Of a stretch of 64,000 bases of DNA, positions 41,353 through 50,027 are shown piece after piece. The translations under genes were made by a program, and so were the position numbers. The notes below the pieces were generated by a model. That model had not been told where the DNA came from, searched no databases, and worked only from the letters and a program-made list of their open reading frames with translations. Position 1 is the stretch's first letter, and each line of letters starts with the position of its first letter. This DNA comes from Micromonosporaceae bacterium KJ-029 (GTDB lineage Bacteria; Actinomycetota; Actinomycetes; Mycobacteriales; Micromonosporaceae), in the NCBI GenBank assembly GCA_005402585.1, contig BIFP01000022.1:372001-436000 (forward strand). The letters run 5' to 3'.

Positions 41353-42299
41353 CCTGGGAATCTCCCGAACGGCTGTGGCTGCTGGCCGGGGTGGCCGCCC
41401 TGGTCGTCGGCTACCTGCTGATGCAGAAGCGGCACAGCCGGTACGCCGTCCGGTTCACCAACCTGCGGCTGCTGGACAAGGTCGCGCCGGCCCGTCCGGC
41501 GTGGCGCCGGCACGTGCCGGCCGGCCTGTTCATCGCCATGCTGGCGCTGCTGGTGGTCGGCTTCGCCCGGCCGACCGACGAGGTACGGGTGCCCCGCGAA
41601 CGGGCCACCGTCATCGTGGCGGTCGACGTGTCCCGGTCCATGCTCGCCGACGACGTGCCACCGGACCGGCTGGTCGCGGCGAAGGACGCGGCCCAGGAGT
41701 TCGTCGCCGACCTGCCGGAGGAGTTCAACGTCGGGCTGGTCGCCTTCGCCGGCAGCGCGTCGGTGCTGGTCGCCCCGAGCGGTGACCGGAAGACGGTGGC
41801 GGCGGGCATCGACCGGCTCGACGAGGGCGTCACCGGCGTCCAGGGCACGGCGATCGGCGAGGCCATCGGCTCCGCGTTGGAGTCGATCCGCACCCTGGAC
41901 GCCCAGGCGGCCGACCAGCCGCCGCCGGCCCGGGTGGTGGTGCTCTCCGACGGGGCCAACACGTCGGGGCGCGACCCGGCGATGGCCGCCACCGACGCGG
42001 TGGAGGCGGGCGTGCCGGTCGACACCATCTCCTTCGGCACCGCCGACGGCCGCATTGCCGGAGGCCAACTGGTGCCGGTCGACGGGGAGACCCTGCGCGC
42101 GGTGGCCGAGCAGGCCGGCGGCGGCTACTACGAGGCGGGCAGCGTCGACGAGCTGCGCGAGGCGTACGCCGACATCGGCTCGTCGGTCGGCTACCGGACC
42201 GAACGGCAGGACGTGTCGGCGCGGTTCATCGGTGGCGGCCTGGTGCTCGCCCTGCTGGCCGCCGCCGCCTCGATGTTCTGGTTCTCCCGCCTGCCCTGA
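41349..42299 (+). CDS. VWA-domain membrane protein
   Basis: A 316-residue protein. Two N-terminal membrane segments (LWLLAGVAALVVGYLLM and AGLFIAMLALLVVGFA) flank a short loop. A von Willebrand A domain follows with the metal-ion site VAVDVSRSMLADD and VLSDGANTSGRDP, and a last membrane helix (GGGLVLALLAAAASMFWF) ends it. Batch BatA-like proteins have this layout. Starts at GTG overlapping the DUF58 stop. Confidence 0.88.
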   Translation: MTWESPERLWLLAGVAALVVGYLLMQKRHSRYAVRFTNLRLLDKVAPARPAWRRHVPAGLFIAMLALLVVGFARPTDEVRVPRERATVIVAVDVSRSMLADDVPPDRLVAAKDAAQEFVADLPEEFNVGLVAFAGSASVLVAPSGDRKTVAAGIDRLDEGVTGVQGTAIGEAIGSALESIRTLDAQAADQPPPARVVVLSDGANTSGRDPAMAATDAVEAGVPVDTISFGTADGRIAGGQLVPVDGETLRAVAEQAGGGYYEAGSVDELREAYADIGSSVGYRTERQDVSARFIGGGLVLALLAAAASMFWFSRLP

Positions 42300-42364
42300 C
42301 GGCCTCTTCCCGCCCCGGCGGCCGCGTTCCCTGCGGCTTGGACGCCCATCGAAGGGACATCGCC

Positions 42365-43306
42365 ATGACGAGCACGATTCCGGGACTGGGCGAGCCGCGT
42401 GGACCGCGGTTCGTCTCCCCCGACCTGGTTCCCGACGACCGGCGGCCGGCCGGCGCACCGCCGGTCGTACCCGGCGGCTTCCCGGCCAGGTCCGACACCC
42501 CGCCGGCCGGGCCCGACGCCGCGCCGGGTGGGCCCGCCGATCCGCCCGGCGGTCCGTCGCGGTGGCCCCGGTTGCTGCTGGCCGGGCTGGCCCTGGTGGC
42601 GGTGTCGGCGGGCGCCGGTGGCGTCGCCGGTCACCTCGCCGCTGGCGACGACCCGCCGGAGGTCGCCCTGGGCGCACCATCGGTCGGCACCGTGCCGGGC
42701 ACCGGCGCCGACCTGGTCGCCGCAGCCGACCGGGTGCTGGCCGGGGTGGTGTCGGTGCAGGTGTCGACCGCCGGCCGGGGTGCGTCCGGGTCCGGCTTCC
42801 TGATCGACGGCCGGGGGCACGTGGTCACCAACGACCACGTGGTGGCCCGGGGCGGCACGATCCACGTCGTCGGTCAGGACGGTCGGCGGCTCACCGCCCG
42901 GTTGGTCGGCCGGGACCCGGGTACGGACATCGCCGTGCTACGGGTCGATCCGGGCAACGGGCTGCGCCCGCTGCCGCTGGCGCCCAGCGGTCAGACCCGG
43001 GTCGGGGAGCCGGTTCTGGCCGTCGGTTCGCCGCTGGGGCTCTCCGGCACGGTGACCGCCGGGATCGTCAGCGCGCTGGACCGGCCGGTACGGCTCGGCG
43101 GCGGGGCCCGGCAGCCGGCGGTACAGACCGACGCGTCGATCAACCCCGGCAATTCGGGCGGTCCGCTGGTCAACGGCCGGGGTGAGGTGGTCGGCGTCAA
43201 CACCGCCATCGCCACACTGGAGGGCAGCGGCAACATCGGCATCGGCTTCGCCGTCCCGATCGACCGCGCGGCACAGGTGGCACGGGGGCTGATCGCGAGG
43301 GGATGA
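42365..43306 (+). CDS. S1C trypsin-like protease (HtrA type, no PDZ)
   Basis: A 313-residue serine protease. A disordered Pro-rich cytoplasmic region (1-66) is followed by a membrane helix (RLLLAGLALVAVSAGAGGVAGHLAAG). The protease domain has the triad His158 (TNDHVV), Asp188 (GTDIAVL) and Ser264 (NPGNSGGPL). HtrA and DegP proteins carry one or two PDZ domains after this point. Here the chain ends at the last strand, GFAVPIDRAAQVARGLIARG, so it is a PDZ-less form. It likely acts outside the membrane and precedes the two-component genes by 7 bp. Confidence 0.88.
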   Translation: MTSTIPGLGEPRGPRFVSPDLVPDDRRPAGAPPVVPGGFPARSDTPPAGPDAAPGGPADPPGGPSRWPRLLLAGLALVAVSAGAGGVAGHLAAGDDPPEVALGAPSVGTVPGTGADLVAAADRVLAGVVSVQVSTAGRGASGSGFLIDGRGHVVTNDHVVARGGTIHVVGQDGRRLTARLVGRDPGTDIAVLRVDPGNGLRPLPLAPSGQTRVGEPVLAVGSPLGLSGTVTAGIVSALDRPVRLGGGARQPAVQTDASINPGNSGGPLVNGRGEVVGVNTAIATLEGSGNIGIGFAVPIDRAAQVARGLIARG

Positions 43307-43313
43307 CTGGCAC

Positions 43314-44009
43314 ATGCGGCTGCTCGTGGTGGAGGACGAGGAGGATCTGGCCGGCGCGCTCCGGGTCGGGCTGGTCCGCGCCGGCTACGCCGTCGACCTC
43401 GCGGTCGACGCGGCCCAGGCGTACGAGCTGCTGCTGGTCAACGCGTACGACCTGATGCTGCTGGACGTCAACCTGCCGGACGTGGACGGGTTCGCGGTGT
43501 GCCGTGCGATCCGCTCCGGCGCGGTGGAGGTCGCCGGCGGGCAGGACCTGCGGGTGCTGATGCTCACCGCCCGCGGGGCGCTCGGCGACCGGGTTCGCGG
43601 GCTCGACGAGGGCGCGGACGACTACCTGGTGAAACCGTTCGCACTCGCCGAGTTGCTGGCACGGGTACGGGCGCTGTTGCGCCGGGACACCGGCGGCACC
43701 GGGGTGGTGCTCACCGTGGGGGCGCTGACCCTGGACGTGGCCCGCCACGAGGTCCGGCGGGGTGCCCGACACCTGCACCTGACGCGCAAGGAGTTCGGCG
43801 TGCTGGAGTACCTGATGACCCACCCGGGCCGGGTGGTGCCGGCCGAGGAACTGCTGGAACACGTCTGGGACGCCAACACCGACCCGTTCACCGAGACCGT
43901 CCGGGTCACCGTGGGTACCCTGCGGCGCAAACTCACCGGTGACGGCGACGACCCACCGATCGAGACGGTGATCGGGCGCGGCTACCGGTTACGGGAGGTG
44001 GCGGCGTGA
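43314..44009 (+). CDS. OmpR/PhoB-family response regulator
   Basis: A 231-residue regulator. The receiver domain has acidic pocket EDEED, phospho-acceptor Asp51 (LLLDVNLPD), Thr/Ala (LTARGA) and Lys (LVKPFAL). The winged-helix DNA-binding domain carries LHLTRKEFGVLEYLMTHPGRVV and the recognition region ETVRVTVGTLRRKL. It follows the protease by 7 bp and ends at the start of a 50-bp direct duplication before its kinase. Envelope-stress regulation of the protease is plausible. Confidence 0.93.
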   Translation: MRLLVVEDEEDLAGALRVGLVRAGYAVDLAVDAAQAYELLLVNAYDLMLLDVNLPDVDGFAVCRAIRSGAVEVAGGQDLRVLMLTARGALGDRVRGLDEGADDYLVKPFALAELLARVRALLRRDTGGTGVVLTVGALTLDVARHEVRRGARHLHLTRKEFGVLEYLMTHPGRVVPAEELLEHVWDANTDPFTETVRVTVGTLRRKLTGDGDDPPIETVIGRGYRLREVAA

Positions 44010-44060
44010 GCGAGCGTCAGCGAGCGAACCATCAGCGCAGTAGCGAGGTGGCGGCGTGAG
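43995..44060. repeat. 16-bp exact direct repeat with 34-bp insert
   Basis: GAGGTGGCGGCGTGAG occurs at 43995-44010 and again at 44045-44060, a 50-bp period. The first copy ends the response regulator and the second carries the kinase start. The 34 bp between, GAGCGAGCGTCAGCGAGCG-type sequence, resembles a short repeat seen in actinomycete intergenic DNA. The arrangement looks like an insertion that duplicated the original overlapping stop/start junction. Confidence 0.85.
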
Positions 44061-45261
44061 ACTGTTCCGGTCGATCCGGTTCCGGCTGACGGTGCTCTAC
44101 TCCACGCTGTTGTTCGCGCTGGCCGGGGCGGGTCTGGTGGTGGCGTCCGTGGCGGTGGACCGGGCGGTCGACCCGAAGCCGATCACCGAGCGGTACCAGG
44201 CGCATCTCTACAAGAAGAAGGCCGACGGCCGCACCGTGGCGACCGGCACCACCATCGAGGTGGCCGAGGTGCAGCAGATCGAGGACGAGGTGAACCTGCG
44301 GCTGTTGCAGTCCGTCCGGGACTACTCGCTGATCGCCCTCGGCGGCCTCTTCGTGGCCAGCCTCGGCATCGGATGGGTGCTCTCCGGCCGGGCGTTGCGT
44401 CCGGTGGGCGCGATCGCCCGCACCGCCCGGGAGATCCAGGCCACCGACCTGTCCCGCCGGATCCGGCTGACCGGCCCGCGCGACGAGCTGCGCGACCTCG
44501 GCGACACCATCGACTCCATGCTGGACCGGCTCGATCACGCCTTCCGCGCCCAGCGGCAGCTCATCGACGACGCCTCGCACGAGTTGCGCAGCCCGTTGGC
44601 GATCATCCGGGCCAACCTGGACGCGTCGCTGACCTCGCCGGAGGCCACCGAGCAGGAGCGCACCGCCGCGGTGGCGACGGTGGACCGGGCCACCACCCGG
44701 ATGTCCCGGCTGGTGGAGGACCTGCTGGCCACGGCCCGCCGGGACGCCGATTCGATGGCCGACACCGACGTCGACCTCAGCACCGTGGCCCGGGAGGCGG
44801 GCGAGGACTTCGTCCCGCTGGCCGCCGAGCGTGGGCTGCGCCTGCGGTACGCGCTCGGCGCGGACCTCACGCTCATCGGCGACCCGGACGCGCTGCGCCG
44901 CGCCGCGAGCAACCTGCTGTCCAACGCGGTACGCCTCTCCCCGGTGGGCGGCGCGATCACCGTGGCGACCGGCCGGCAGGGTGGCTGGCTGTGGCTGGCC
45001 GTCGTCGACCAGGGACCGGGCATCGCCGAGGACGACCAGACGCGGGTGTTCGACCGGTTCTGGCGTGGCGAGACCGCCCGGGGCGGCTCCGGCGACCGGC
45101 GGACCGGGCTGGGGTTGGCCATCGTCCGGCAGATCGTCGAGTCGCACGGCGGGCAGGCGGTGGTCTTCTCCCGGCCCGGAGCGGGCAGCACCTTCGTACT
45201 CTGGTTGCCGGCCGCCGACCGCGCCGATGACGCTGCGCCACCGGTCGACTCACCGGTGTGA
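44056..45261 (+). CDS. Sensor histidine kinase
   Basis: A 401-residue membrane kinase. Two membrane helices (about 11-33 and 92-109) enclose a short extracytoplasmic loop of about 55 residues. It is followed by HAMP (ALRPVGAIARTAREIQATDLSRRI), the dimerisation box DDASHELRSPLAII with phospho-acceptor His175, N-box NLLSNAVRLSP, G1 VVDQGPGIAEDD, F-box FDRFWRG and G2 GLGLAIV. It pairs with the preceding response regulator. The GTG start lies within the duplicated 16 bp, so the insertion kept it. Confidence 0.92.
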   Translation: MRLFRSIRFRLTVLYSTLLFALAGAGLVVASVAVDRAVDPKPITERYQAHLYKKKADGRTVATGTTIEVAEVQQIEDEVNLRLLQSVRDYSLIALGGLFVASLGIGWVLSGRALRPVGAIARTAREIQATDLSRRIRLTGPRDELRDLGDTIDSMLDRLDHAFRAQRQLIDDASHELRSPLAIIRANLDASLTSPEATEQERTAAVATVDRATTRMSRLVEDLLATARRDADSMADTDVDLSTVAREAGEDFVPLAAERGLRLRYALGADLTLIGDPDALRRAASNLLSNAVRLSPVGGAITVATGRQGGWLWLAVVDQGPGIAEDDQTRVFDRFWRGETARGGSGDRRTGLGLAIVRQIVESHGGQAVVFSRPGAGSTFVLWLPAADRADDAAPPVDSPV

Positions 45262-45312
45262 CCTGCGCCGATCCGACCAGGTCCGGCCACGGCGAACCGT
45301 GCCCCCGGCCGG

Positions 45313-45338
45313 GCGTCACGGCGTCGACGCCGTGACGC
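45313..45338. promoter_or_regulatory. Perfect 26-bp palindrome
   Basis: GCGTCACGGCGTC and its exact complement, with no spacer. It sits 51 bp after the kinase stop. As a hairpin it would have no free loop, which argues for an operator or cruciform rather than a classical terminator, but it may still terminate. Confidence 0.6.
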
Positions 45339-45463
45339 GCACCGGCTGATCTGTCACGCAACTGTCATCCAACCGTGCGGTCGACTCCAAGGTCGTTGCG
45401 CAAGGTTGTGGTCGATCGGGACGGCGCGTCGGGTCGCCGGCATCGACGACGAAGGAGACCGCT

Positions 45464-45769
45464 GTGGTGATGCCGTGGCCCTGGCCCATGCCCGACGACC
45501 ACTCCTTCCGCGCGCTCTGGGACACCCCGCAGGACCACGACGAGGACGTCCGGCTCGCCGCGCTGGTCGCCCAGCGGCTTAGCGCCGACTGGACGACCCG
45601 TCGGCAGCAGATCACGGTGATGGTGCAGAACCGCGTCGTGATCCTCACCGGACTGGTCGCAGGGGCGGAGCACCGACGGGCCGCCGGTGAGCTGGCCTGG
45701 GACATCGAGGGCGTGGCGGACGTGTGCAACGCCCTGCGGCTCGCCGGACACCGGCGCGGTCGCCGCTGA
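45464..45769 (+). CDS. BON-domain protein
   Basis: A 101-residue protein starting at GTG with GAAGGAGA upstream. It contains the BON pattern DVRLAALVAQRLSADWTTRRQQITVMVQNRVVILTGLVAGAEHRRAAGELAWDIEGVADVCNALRL. BON domains bind membranes or other macromolecules and are often found in osmotic stress proteins. Here the domain stands alone without a signal peptide. It lies after the two-component genes and is convergent with a STAS gene across a strong hairpin. Confidence 0.85.
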   Translation: MVMPWPWPMPDDHSFRALWDTPQDHDEDVRLAALVAQRLSADWTTRRQQITVMVQNRVVILTGLVAGAEHRRAAGELAWDIEGVADVCNALRLAGHRRGRR

Positions 45770-45771
45770 TC

Positions 45772-45818
45772 TCCGGCCCGCCCGCGACGCCCGGCACCGG
45801 TGGCGCGGGCGGGCCGGA
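45772..45818. terminator. Bidirectional terminator
   Basis: TCCGGCCCGCCCGCG and its complement form a 15-bp perfect stem with a 17-base loop between convergent genes. Confidence 0.8.
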
Positions 45819-45831
45819 CGCAACCTTCGAC

Positions 45832-46413
45832 TCAGGCGCCGGAGCCGCCCCTGCCCGCACCGACGGAGTCTTCGGCGGCGAGCTGTGCGAGCGCCTCGGC
45901 ACGGCTCTCCGCGACCCGGAACACCTCGTCCAGGCGGGTGACCCGCAGTACCCGGCGGATCAGCGGCGAGACCGCCGCGACGCAGAGCAGCGCGCCACGG
46001 TCGACGGCGGCGCGGTGGGCGCGCACGAGCAGCCCGAGGGCGGTCGAGTCGATCAGGTCGGTCCGGCCGAGGTCCACCACGACGTGGCCGCCCATGTCGG
46101 CCGCGTGCCGCAACGCCATCCGCAGGGTGTCGCCGGTGTCGAGGTCCACATCACCGGCGACGGTCACCACCGTCACGTCGCCGAGGTGCTCGATGCCGAG
46201 GATGCCGCCCGGTACGCCGCCGGAGGCCGGGCCGAGTCTTGTGCAGTGGGCGCACCGGTGCGGGCCGGCGGCCAGCGGCGAACCGCTCCAGCCGTGCTCG
46301 GACACCAGGGTCCACACCACCTCACCATCGGACGGCACGCGGGGGCCGGCGACGGTGTCACCGCAGCTGTCACAGGTCAGGGTGACCAGGTGGTCGTACA
46401 GGACGACGGCCAT
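45832..46413 (-). CDS. Zinc-ribbon plus STAS-domain protein
   Basis: A 193-residue protein. The first 65 residues contain CDSCGD and HRCAHC, a probable zinc ribbon. A STAS domain follows (IEHLGDVTVVTVAGDVDLDTGDTLRMALRHAADMGGHVVVDLGRTDLIDSTALGLLVRAHRAA). Ser in the LIDSTALGLL motif is the site phosphorylated in anti-sigma antagonists. It may therefore act in a partner-switching cascade controlling an alternative sigma factor. No sigma or anti-sigma gene is seen nearby. The zinc-ribbon fusion is unusual for a simple antagonist. Confidence 0.82.
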   Translation of the reverse strand: MAVVLYDHLVTLTCDSCGDTVAGPRVPSDGEVVWTLVSEHGWSGSPLAAGPHRCAHCTRLGPASGGVPGGILGIEHLGDVTVVTVAGDVDLDTGDTLRMALRHAADMGGHVVVDLGRTDLIDSTALGLLVRAHRAAVDRGALLCVAAVSPLIRRVLRVTRLDEVFRVAESRAEALAQLAAEDSVGAGRGGSGA

Positions 46414-46626
46414 ACCGTGCTCCTTCCCACGTCGGAGAGGTCGATCCCCCACCCTGCCGGCATCAGGTGGCGGGGACCGCGCGGACACATGACGGTTGGG
46501 TGACGAATCGCCTTCCGGCCGCTGGCGGGTCGGATGGCCGACCACGGGTCCGGCACTTGCCGCCCGACCCGCGAGAATGCACATAGAGAGATCCAGCGAT
46601 GACCCTGCGCGACGGGAGGTCGAGGA

Positions 46627-47733
46627 ATGCGGACCGGACTACCCGCCGACGAACCGGTCGGCACGCTGGAAGTGGTGCACCGGTTCCGGGGGCCGATGCC
46701 GACCGGGGTGACCGTGTCGCACCGCGGACGGATCTTCGTCAACTTCCCCCGCTGGGGCGACGAGGTCCCCGCGACCGTGGTCGAGCTGCACCGCGGGCGC
46801 GAGGTGCCCTTCCCCAACCTGCGCTGGAACACTCCGTCCGGCGACGACGACCCGGCTGCGTTCGTGTCGGTGCAGAGCGTCGTGGTCGACCCCGCCGACC
46901 GGCTCTGGGTGCTCGACACCGGCAGCCCGATGTTCCGGCCGACCTCCCCCGGGGGTCCGAAACTGGTCCGGATCGACCTCGCGACCGACACCGTCGCCCA
47001 GGTGATCACCTTCCCGCCCGACGTGGCGCTGCCCACGACGTACCTCAACGACGTGCGGTTCGACCTGCGGCGCGGGGAGGCCGGGCTGGCGTACGTCACC
47101 GACTCCGCCGACGGCGCGCCGAACGCGATCATCGTGGTCGACCTGGCGAGCGGTACGTCCCGGCGCCGGCTGCACGACCACCCGTCCACCAAGGCGGCGC
47201 CGCTGGCGGATTTCCGCCCGGTGGTCGAGGGCCGTCCGTTCCTGGTCCATCCCCCCGACGGGCCGCCGCAGCCGGTGGGCGTCGGCGCCGACGGCATCGC
47301 CATCTCCGCCGACGGTGCCCGGCTGTACTACTGCGCCCTCGCCACGCGCCGCTGGTACAGCGTCGCCACCGACGCCCTGGCCGACCGCGCGCTGGGCGAG
47401 GACGAGGTGGCCGCGACCGTGGTCGACGAGGGCGACAAGGGCGGCGGCGCCGACGGCCTGGAGTCCGACGACGCCGGCCGGCTCTACCTGACCAACTACG
47501 AGCACAACGCGGTGTTGCGCCGGCGCCCGGACGGCGAGTACGAGACGGTCGTGCACGACCCGCGACTGCTCTGGCCGGACACGCTGTGCGTGGCCACCGA
47601 CCGGCAGCTGTACGTCATCGCCAACCAGGTGCACCGGCAACCGCCGTTCCAGCGCGGGCGCGACCTGCGCCGCAAGCCGTACGCGCTGTTCCGGACCCGG
47701 ATCGACGCGGGACCGGTCCTGCTCCGGCCCTGA
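46627..47733 (+). CDS. Major royal jelly protein/yellow-family beta-propeller
   Basis: A 368-residue soluble beta-propeller. The family text includes AAFVSVQSVVVDPADRLWVLDTGSPMF, GPKLVRIDLATDTVAQVITFP, and TTYLNDVRFDLRR with the hallmark LND. Later GADGIAISADGARLYYCALATRRWYSVATDAL and LTNYEHNAVL repeats continue the blades. Bacterial members are of uncertain function; some are lactonase-like. No signal peptide. The ATG at 46627 follows GGGAGGTCGAGGA. Confidence 0.88.
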   Translation: MRTGLPADEPVGTLEVVHRFRGPMPTGVTVSHRGRIFVNFPRWGDEVPATVVELHRGREVPFPNLRWNTPSGDDDPAAFVSVQSVVVDPADRLWVLDTGSPMFRPTSPGGPKLVRIDLATDTVAQVITFPPDVALPTTYLNDVRFDLRRGEAGLAYVTDSADGAPNAIIVVDLASGTSRRRLHDHPSTKAAPLADFRPVVEGRPFLVHPPDGPPQPVGVGADGIAISADGARLYYCALATRRWYSVATDALADRALGEDEVAATVVDEGDKGGGADGLESDDAGRLYLTNYEHNAVLRRRPDGEYETVVHDPRLLWPDTLCVATDRQLYVIANQVHRQPPFQRGRDLRRKPYALFRTRIDAGPVLLRP

Positions 47734-47843
47734 CCTGGCCGGCGCGCACCCCGATCGGGTGGTGCTGACCGTCGTGCCGGCCGGCACGACGACCGTCGCG
47801 CGTAGCGTCGAGGAGCAATGGCCACGAGGTGAGGAGCGGGTCG

Positions 47844-48014
47844 GTGACCGAGCCGGAGGAAGAGCGCGAGAAGAGCGCGAAGACCGACCCGGTGCTGTTC
47901 TCCCCCGACGGCGACCCGCACCACAACCCCGCGCAGGCGCCGCAACCGGACGAGCACCTGTCGCCGCGGTTCTCCCACGACGGCGAGACCGACGTCATCG
48001 ACGACGAGCAGTAG
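47844..48014 (+). CDS. Small acidic protein
   Basis: A 56-residue hydrophilic protein, TEPEEEREKSAKTDPVLF then PDEHLSPRFSHDGETDVIDDEQ. It is rich in Asp/Glu/His, with no membrane segment. GAGGAG precedes the GTG. Function unknown. It is convergent with the GT87 gene. Confidence 0.55.
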   Translation: MTEPEEEREKSAKTDPVLFSPDGDPHHNPAQAPQPDEHLSPRFSHDGETDVIDDEQ

Positions 48015-48031
48015 CCCGACCAGATCCTGCC

Positions 48032-49651
48032 TCAGGAGTGCTGCCGGGCGCGCAGCGCGGCGGCCAGTTCGTCGTCGTACGTGGCGAGTTCCCGCCCGTC
48101 GGCGGCGTAGGCGACCAGCCGTCCGTGGGCCATGGTCGCCGACCGGAAGGAGAAGGTCCGTACCCCCGGATAGGCGGCCAGCAGCGGAATCGTGCGGGGC
48201 GGACCGCCGGGGGCGGAGTGGTACTCCAGGCGCGCCACCTCGGCGGAGACCACGCCGTTGACCCGTACCTTGGTCTTCTCGCTCCTGGTGCCGAAGGTGA
48301 CCGGCGCGTCGGTGCCGTAGCGGTCGCAGGCCACCGCGCCCCGGCAGACGAAGAAGTAGCGCGGGTTGACCACGTCCTCCAGGTCGTACGCCTTGAAGGT
48401 GGGATCCGCGCCGGCGGGCAACGGCTGCACGGCGAAGAACGCCAGTACGCCGGCGGTCGCGACGCCCACCCGCAGCCACGCCCGCCGCGCGGCCACCCGG
48501 CGGGCCGGGCGGCCGGCCGCGACCGCGACCGCGCCGAAGCCCGCCGCGCAGAGCAGACACACGCCGACCGCGCGGGCGTTCTCGAACAGGAACTGCACGC
48601 CGGGCCGCGCCGAGATCGGGCCCAGCACCACCCCGAGCGACAGCACCATGCTGGCCAGCAGCGCGCCGCCGGCCACCCGGCGGGCCACGCCGACGGCACC
48701 GACCAGCAGCATCGCCGCCAGTACCGACCACACCTGGTGGTGGGTCCAGGAGACCGGGGAGGCGGCCACGGTGGCGCAGCCGACAAGCACCGCCGCGTGC
48801 CCTCGTAGGCCCTGTCCGGCCAACCGCCGGGCCCGCAGCAACGCCAGCGCGCAGATGACGGCCACCATGGCCGCCCAGACCAGGGGCAGGGACCCCGCGT
48901 CCACGCCGAGGCGCAGCAGCATCCCGTGTACGGACTGGTTGCCCAGCGACGCCAGGTCGCCGATCCGGGAGGTCTGCACCACCGTGCCCGCCCAGTAGGT
49001 CAGGCTCTCCCGGGGCAGCACCGCCAGGGCGAGCGCGCCGCAGGCCAGGAACGTGGCCGTCGCACGGGCGGCGTCCCGGTACCGGCCGCACACCAGGAAG
49101 TAGGCGACGAACAGCAACGGGGTGAGCTTGATCGCCGCAGCCACCCCGACCAACATCCCGCGCACCCGCGACGGCGGGCCCATGCCGTCGAGCAGCGCCA
49201 TCAGCACGATGAAGATGCTCACCTGGCCGAACCGCAGGTTGCTCTGCACCGGGGCGGAGAGCATGAGCACCGCGGCCACCGCCGCCACCGCCAACGGCTG
49301 ACCCGTACGCCCGGCGGCCGAAGCACGGCCGGCGGCCAGCGCGCGACCGACCGACACGGCGATGGCGATCACGGCCGCGCAGGTCGCCGCCAACCAGAGC
49401 GCCTCGGCCACACCGAGCGGCACGGTGGTGATCGGCCACAGCACCAGGGCGGCGAAGGGCGGATAGGTGAACGGGCCCCCGTTCGCCGCGACGTAGCCGT
49501 AGAGCGGGCGCCCGGCGCGCAGGTCGGACAGGGCGCCGTAGTAGATGTGCAGGTCGGACAGTCGGTCCGGACGCCGGAGCACGAGTGCGACGGAAACCAG
49601 GGTGGCCAGCGTGAAACCGGCCCACAGCAGAACGACCCGACGATCTCGCAT
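48032..49651 (-). CDS. GT87-family membrane glycosyltransferase
   Basis: A 539-residue polytopic protein with about ten membrane helices and a C-terminal soluble domain. The N-terminal RRPDRLSDLHIYYGALSDLRAGRPLYGY and FTYPPFAALVLWP match the GT87/DUF2029 alpha-mannosyltransferases, which use polyprenyl-phosphate mannose in envelope glycan assembly. The Asp in DLHIYY is the likely catalytic residue. The unusual C-terminal 150 residues (VVNPRYFFVCRGAVACDRYGTDAPVTFG) lie outside the membrane and are not part of the classic family. Confidence 0.85.
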   Translation of the reverse strand: MRDRRVVLLWAGFTLATLVSVALVLRRPDRLSDLHIYYGALSDLRAGRPLYGYVAANGGPFTYPPFAALVLWPITTVPLGVAEALWLAATCAAVIAIAVSVGRALAAGRASAAGRTGQPLAVAAVAAVLMLSAPVQSNLRFGQVSIFIVLMALLDGMGPPSRVRGMLVGVAAAIKLTPLLFVAYFLVCGRYRDAARATATFLACGALALAVLPRESLTYWAGTVVQTSRIGDLASLGNQSVHGMLLRLGVDAGSLPLVWAAMVAVICALALLRARRLAGQGLRGHAAVLVGCATVAASPVSWTHHQVWSVLAAMLLVGAVGVARRVAGGALLASMVLSLGVVLGPISARPGVQFLFENARAVGVCLLCAAGFGAVAVAAGRPARRVAARRAWLRVGVATAGVLAFFAVQPLPAGADPTFKAYDLEDVVNPRYFFVCRGAVACDRYGTDAPVTFGTRSEKTKVRVNGVVSAEVARLEYHSAPGGPPRTIPLLAAYPGVRTFSFRSATMAHGRLVAYAADGRELATYDDELAAALRARQHS

Positions 49652-50027
49652 GGCCCGAGGATATGAACAGATGTCGTTGTCGGCTGCCCCGCCGACAACC
49701 GGTCGAACGAGCGAACGGCGGGCGGGCGCCGTAGATTGACGGAGACCGACCCCGGCCGTGCCGGGATCCGGCGGCGGCAGCCGCGTCGACGTTCATCGAC
49801 GACGTCGCGCTCACCGAGCGGGCGGCGTACTTCACCGACTCGTCGCGGTACGCCCGCGCTGACCGGCGGCGCCGGCGGACCGGAACTACCGGGGTCCGCC
49901 GGAGCTTGCCACACCAATCCACCACAACTGATAATCATCAATGTTCTTGAGCCGGACGAGATCGGGCACCGGGCAGCCCTCGATCGGAACATCGCCCTGT
50001 CCACTTCCGTCCGGAGGACCTGTCTCC
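49652..50027. other. Intergenic region with operator-like repeat and gene relic
   Basis: About 375 bp. It holds the GT87 promoter with the inverted repeat GTTGTCGGC-N6-GCCGACAAC (49676-49699), a short SMP-30-like relic near 49774, and the CE1 esterase promoter and leader. No intact gene. Confidence 0.5.
49774..49863 (+). pseudogene. Relic of SMP-30/gluconolactonase-type gene
   Basis: A 30-codon stretch reads AAAASTFIDDVALTERAAYF and continues TDSSRYARAD. This closely resembles the FINDV-LT--AAYFTDS segment shared by actinomycete SMP-30-type propeller proteins. It is preceded and followed by unrelated sequence and has no start, so it is a fragment left after deletion. Confidence 0.55.
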
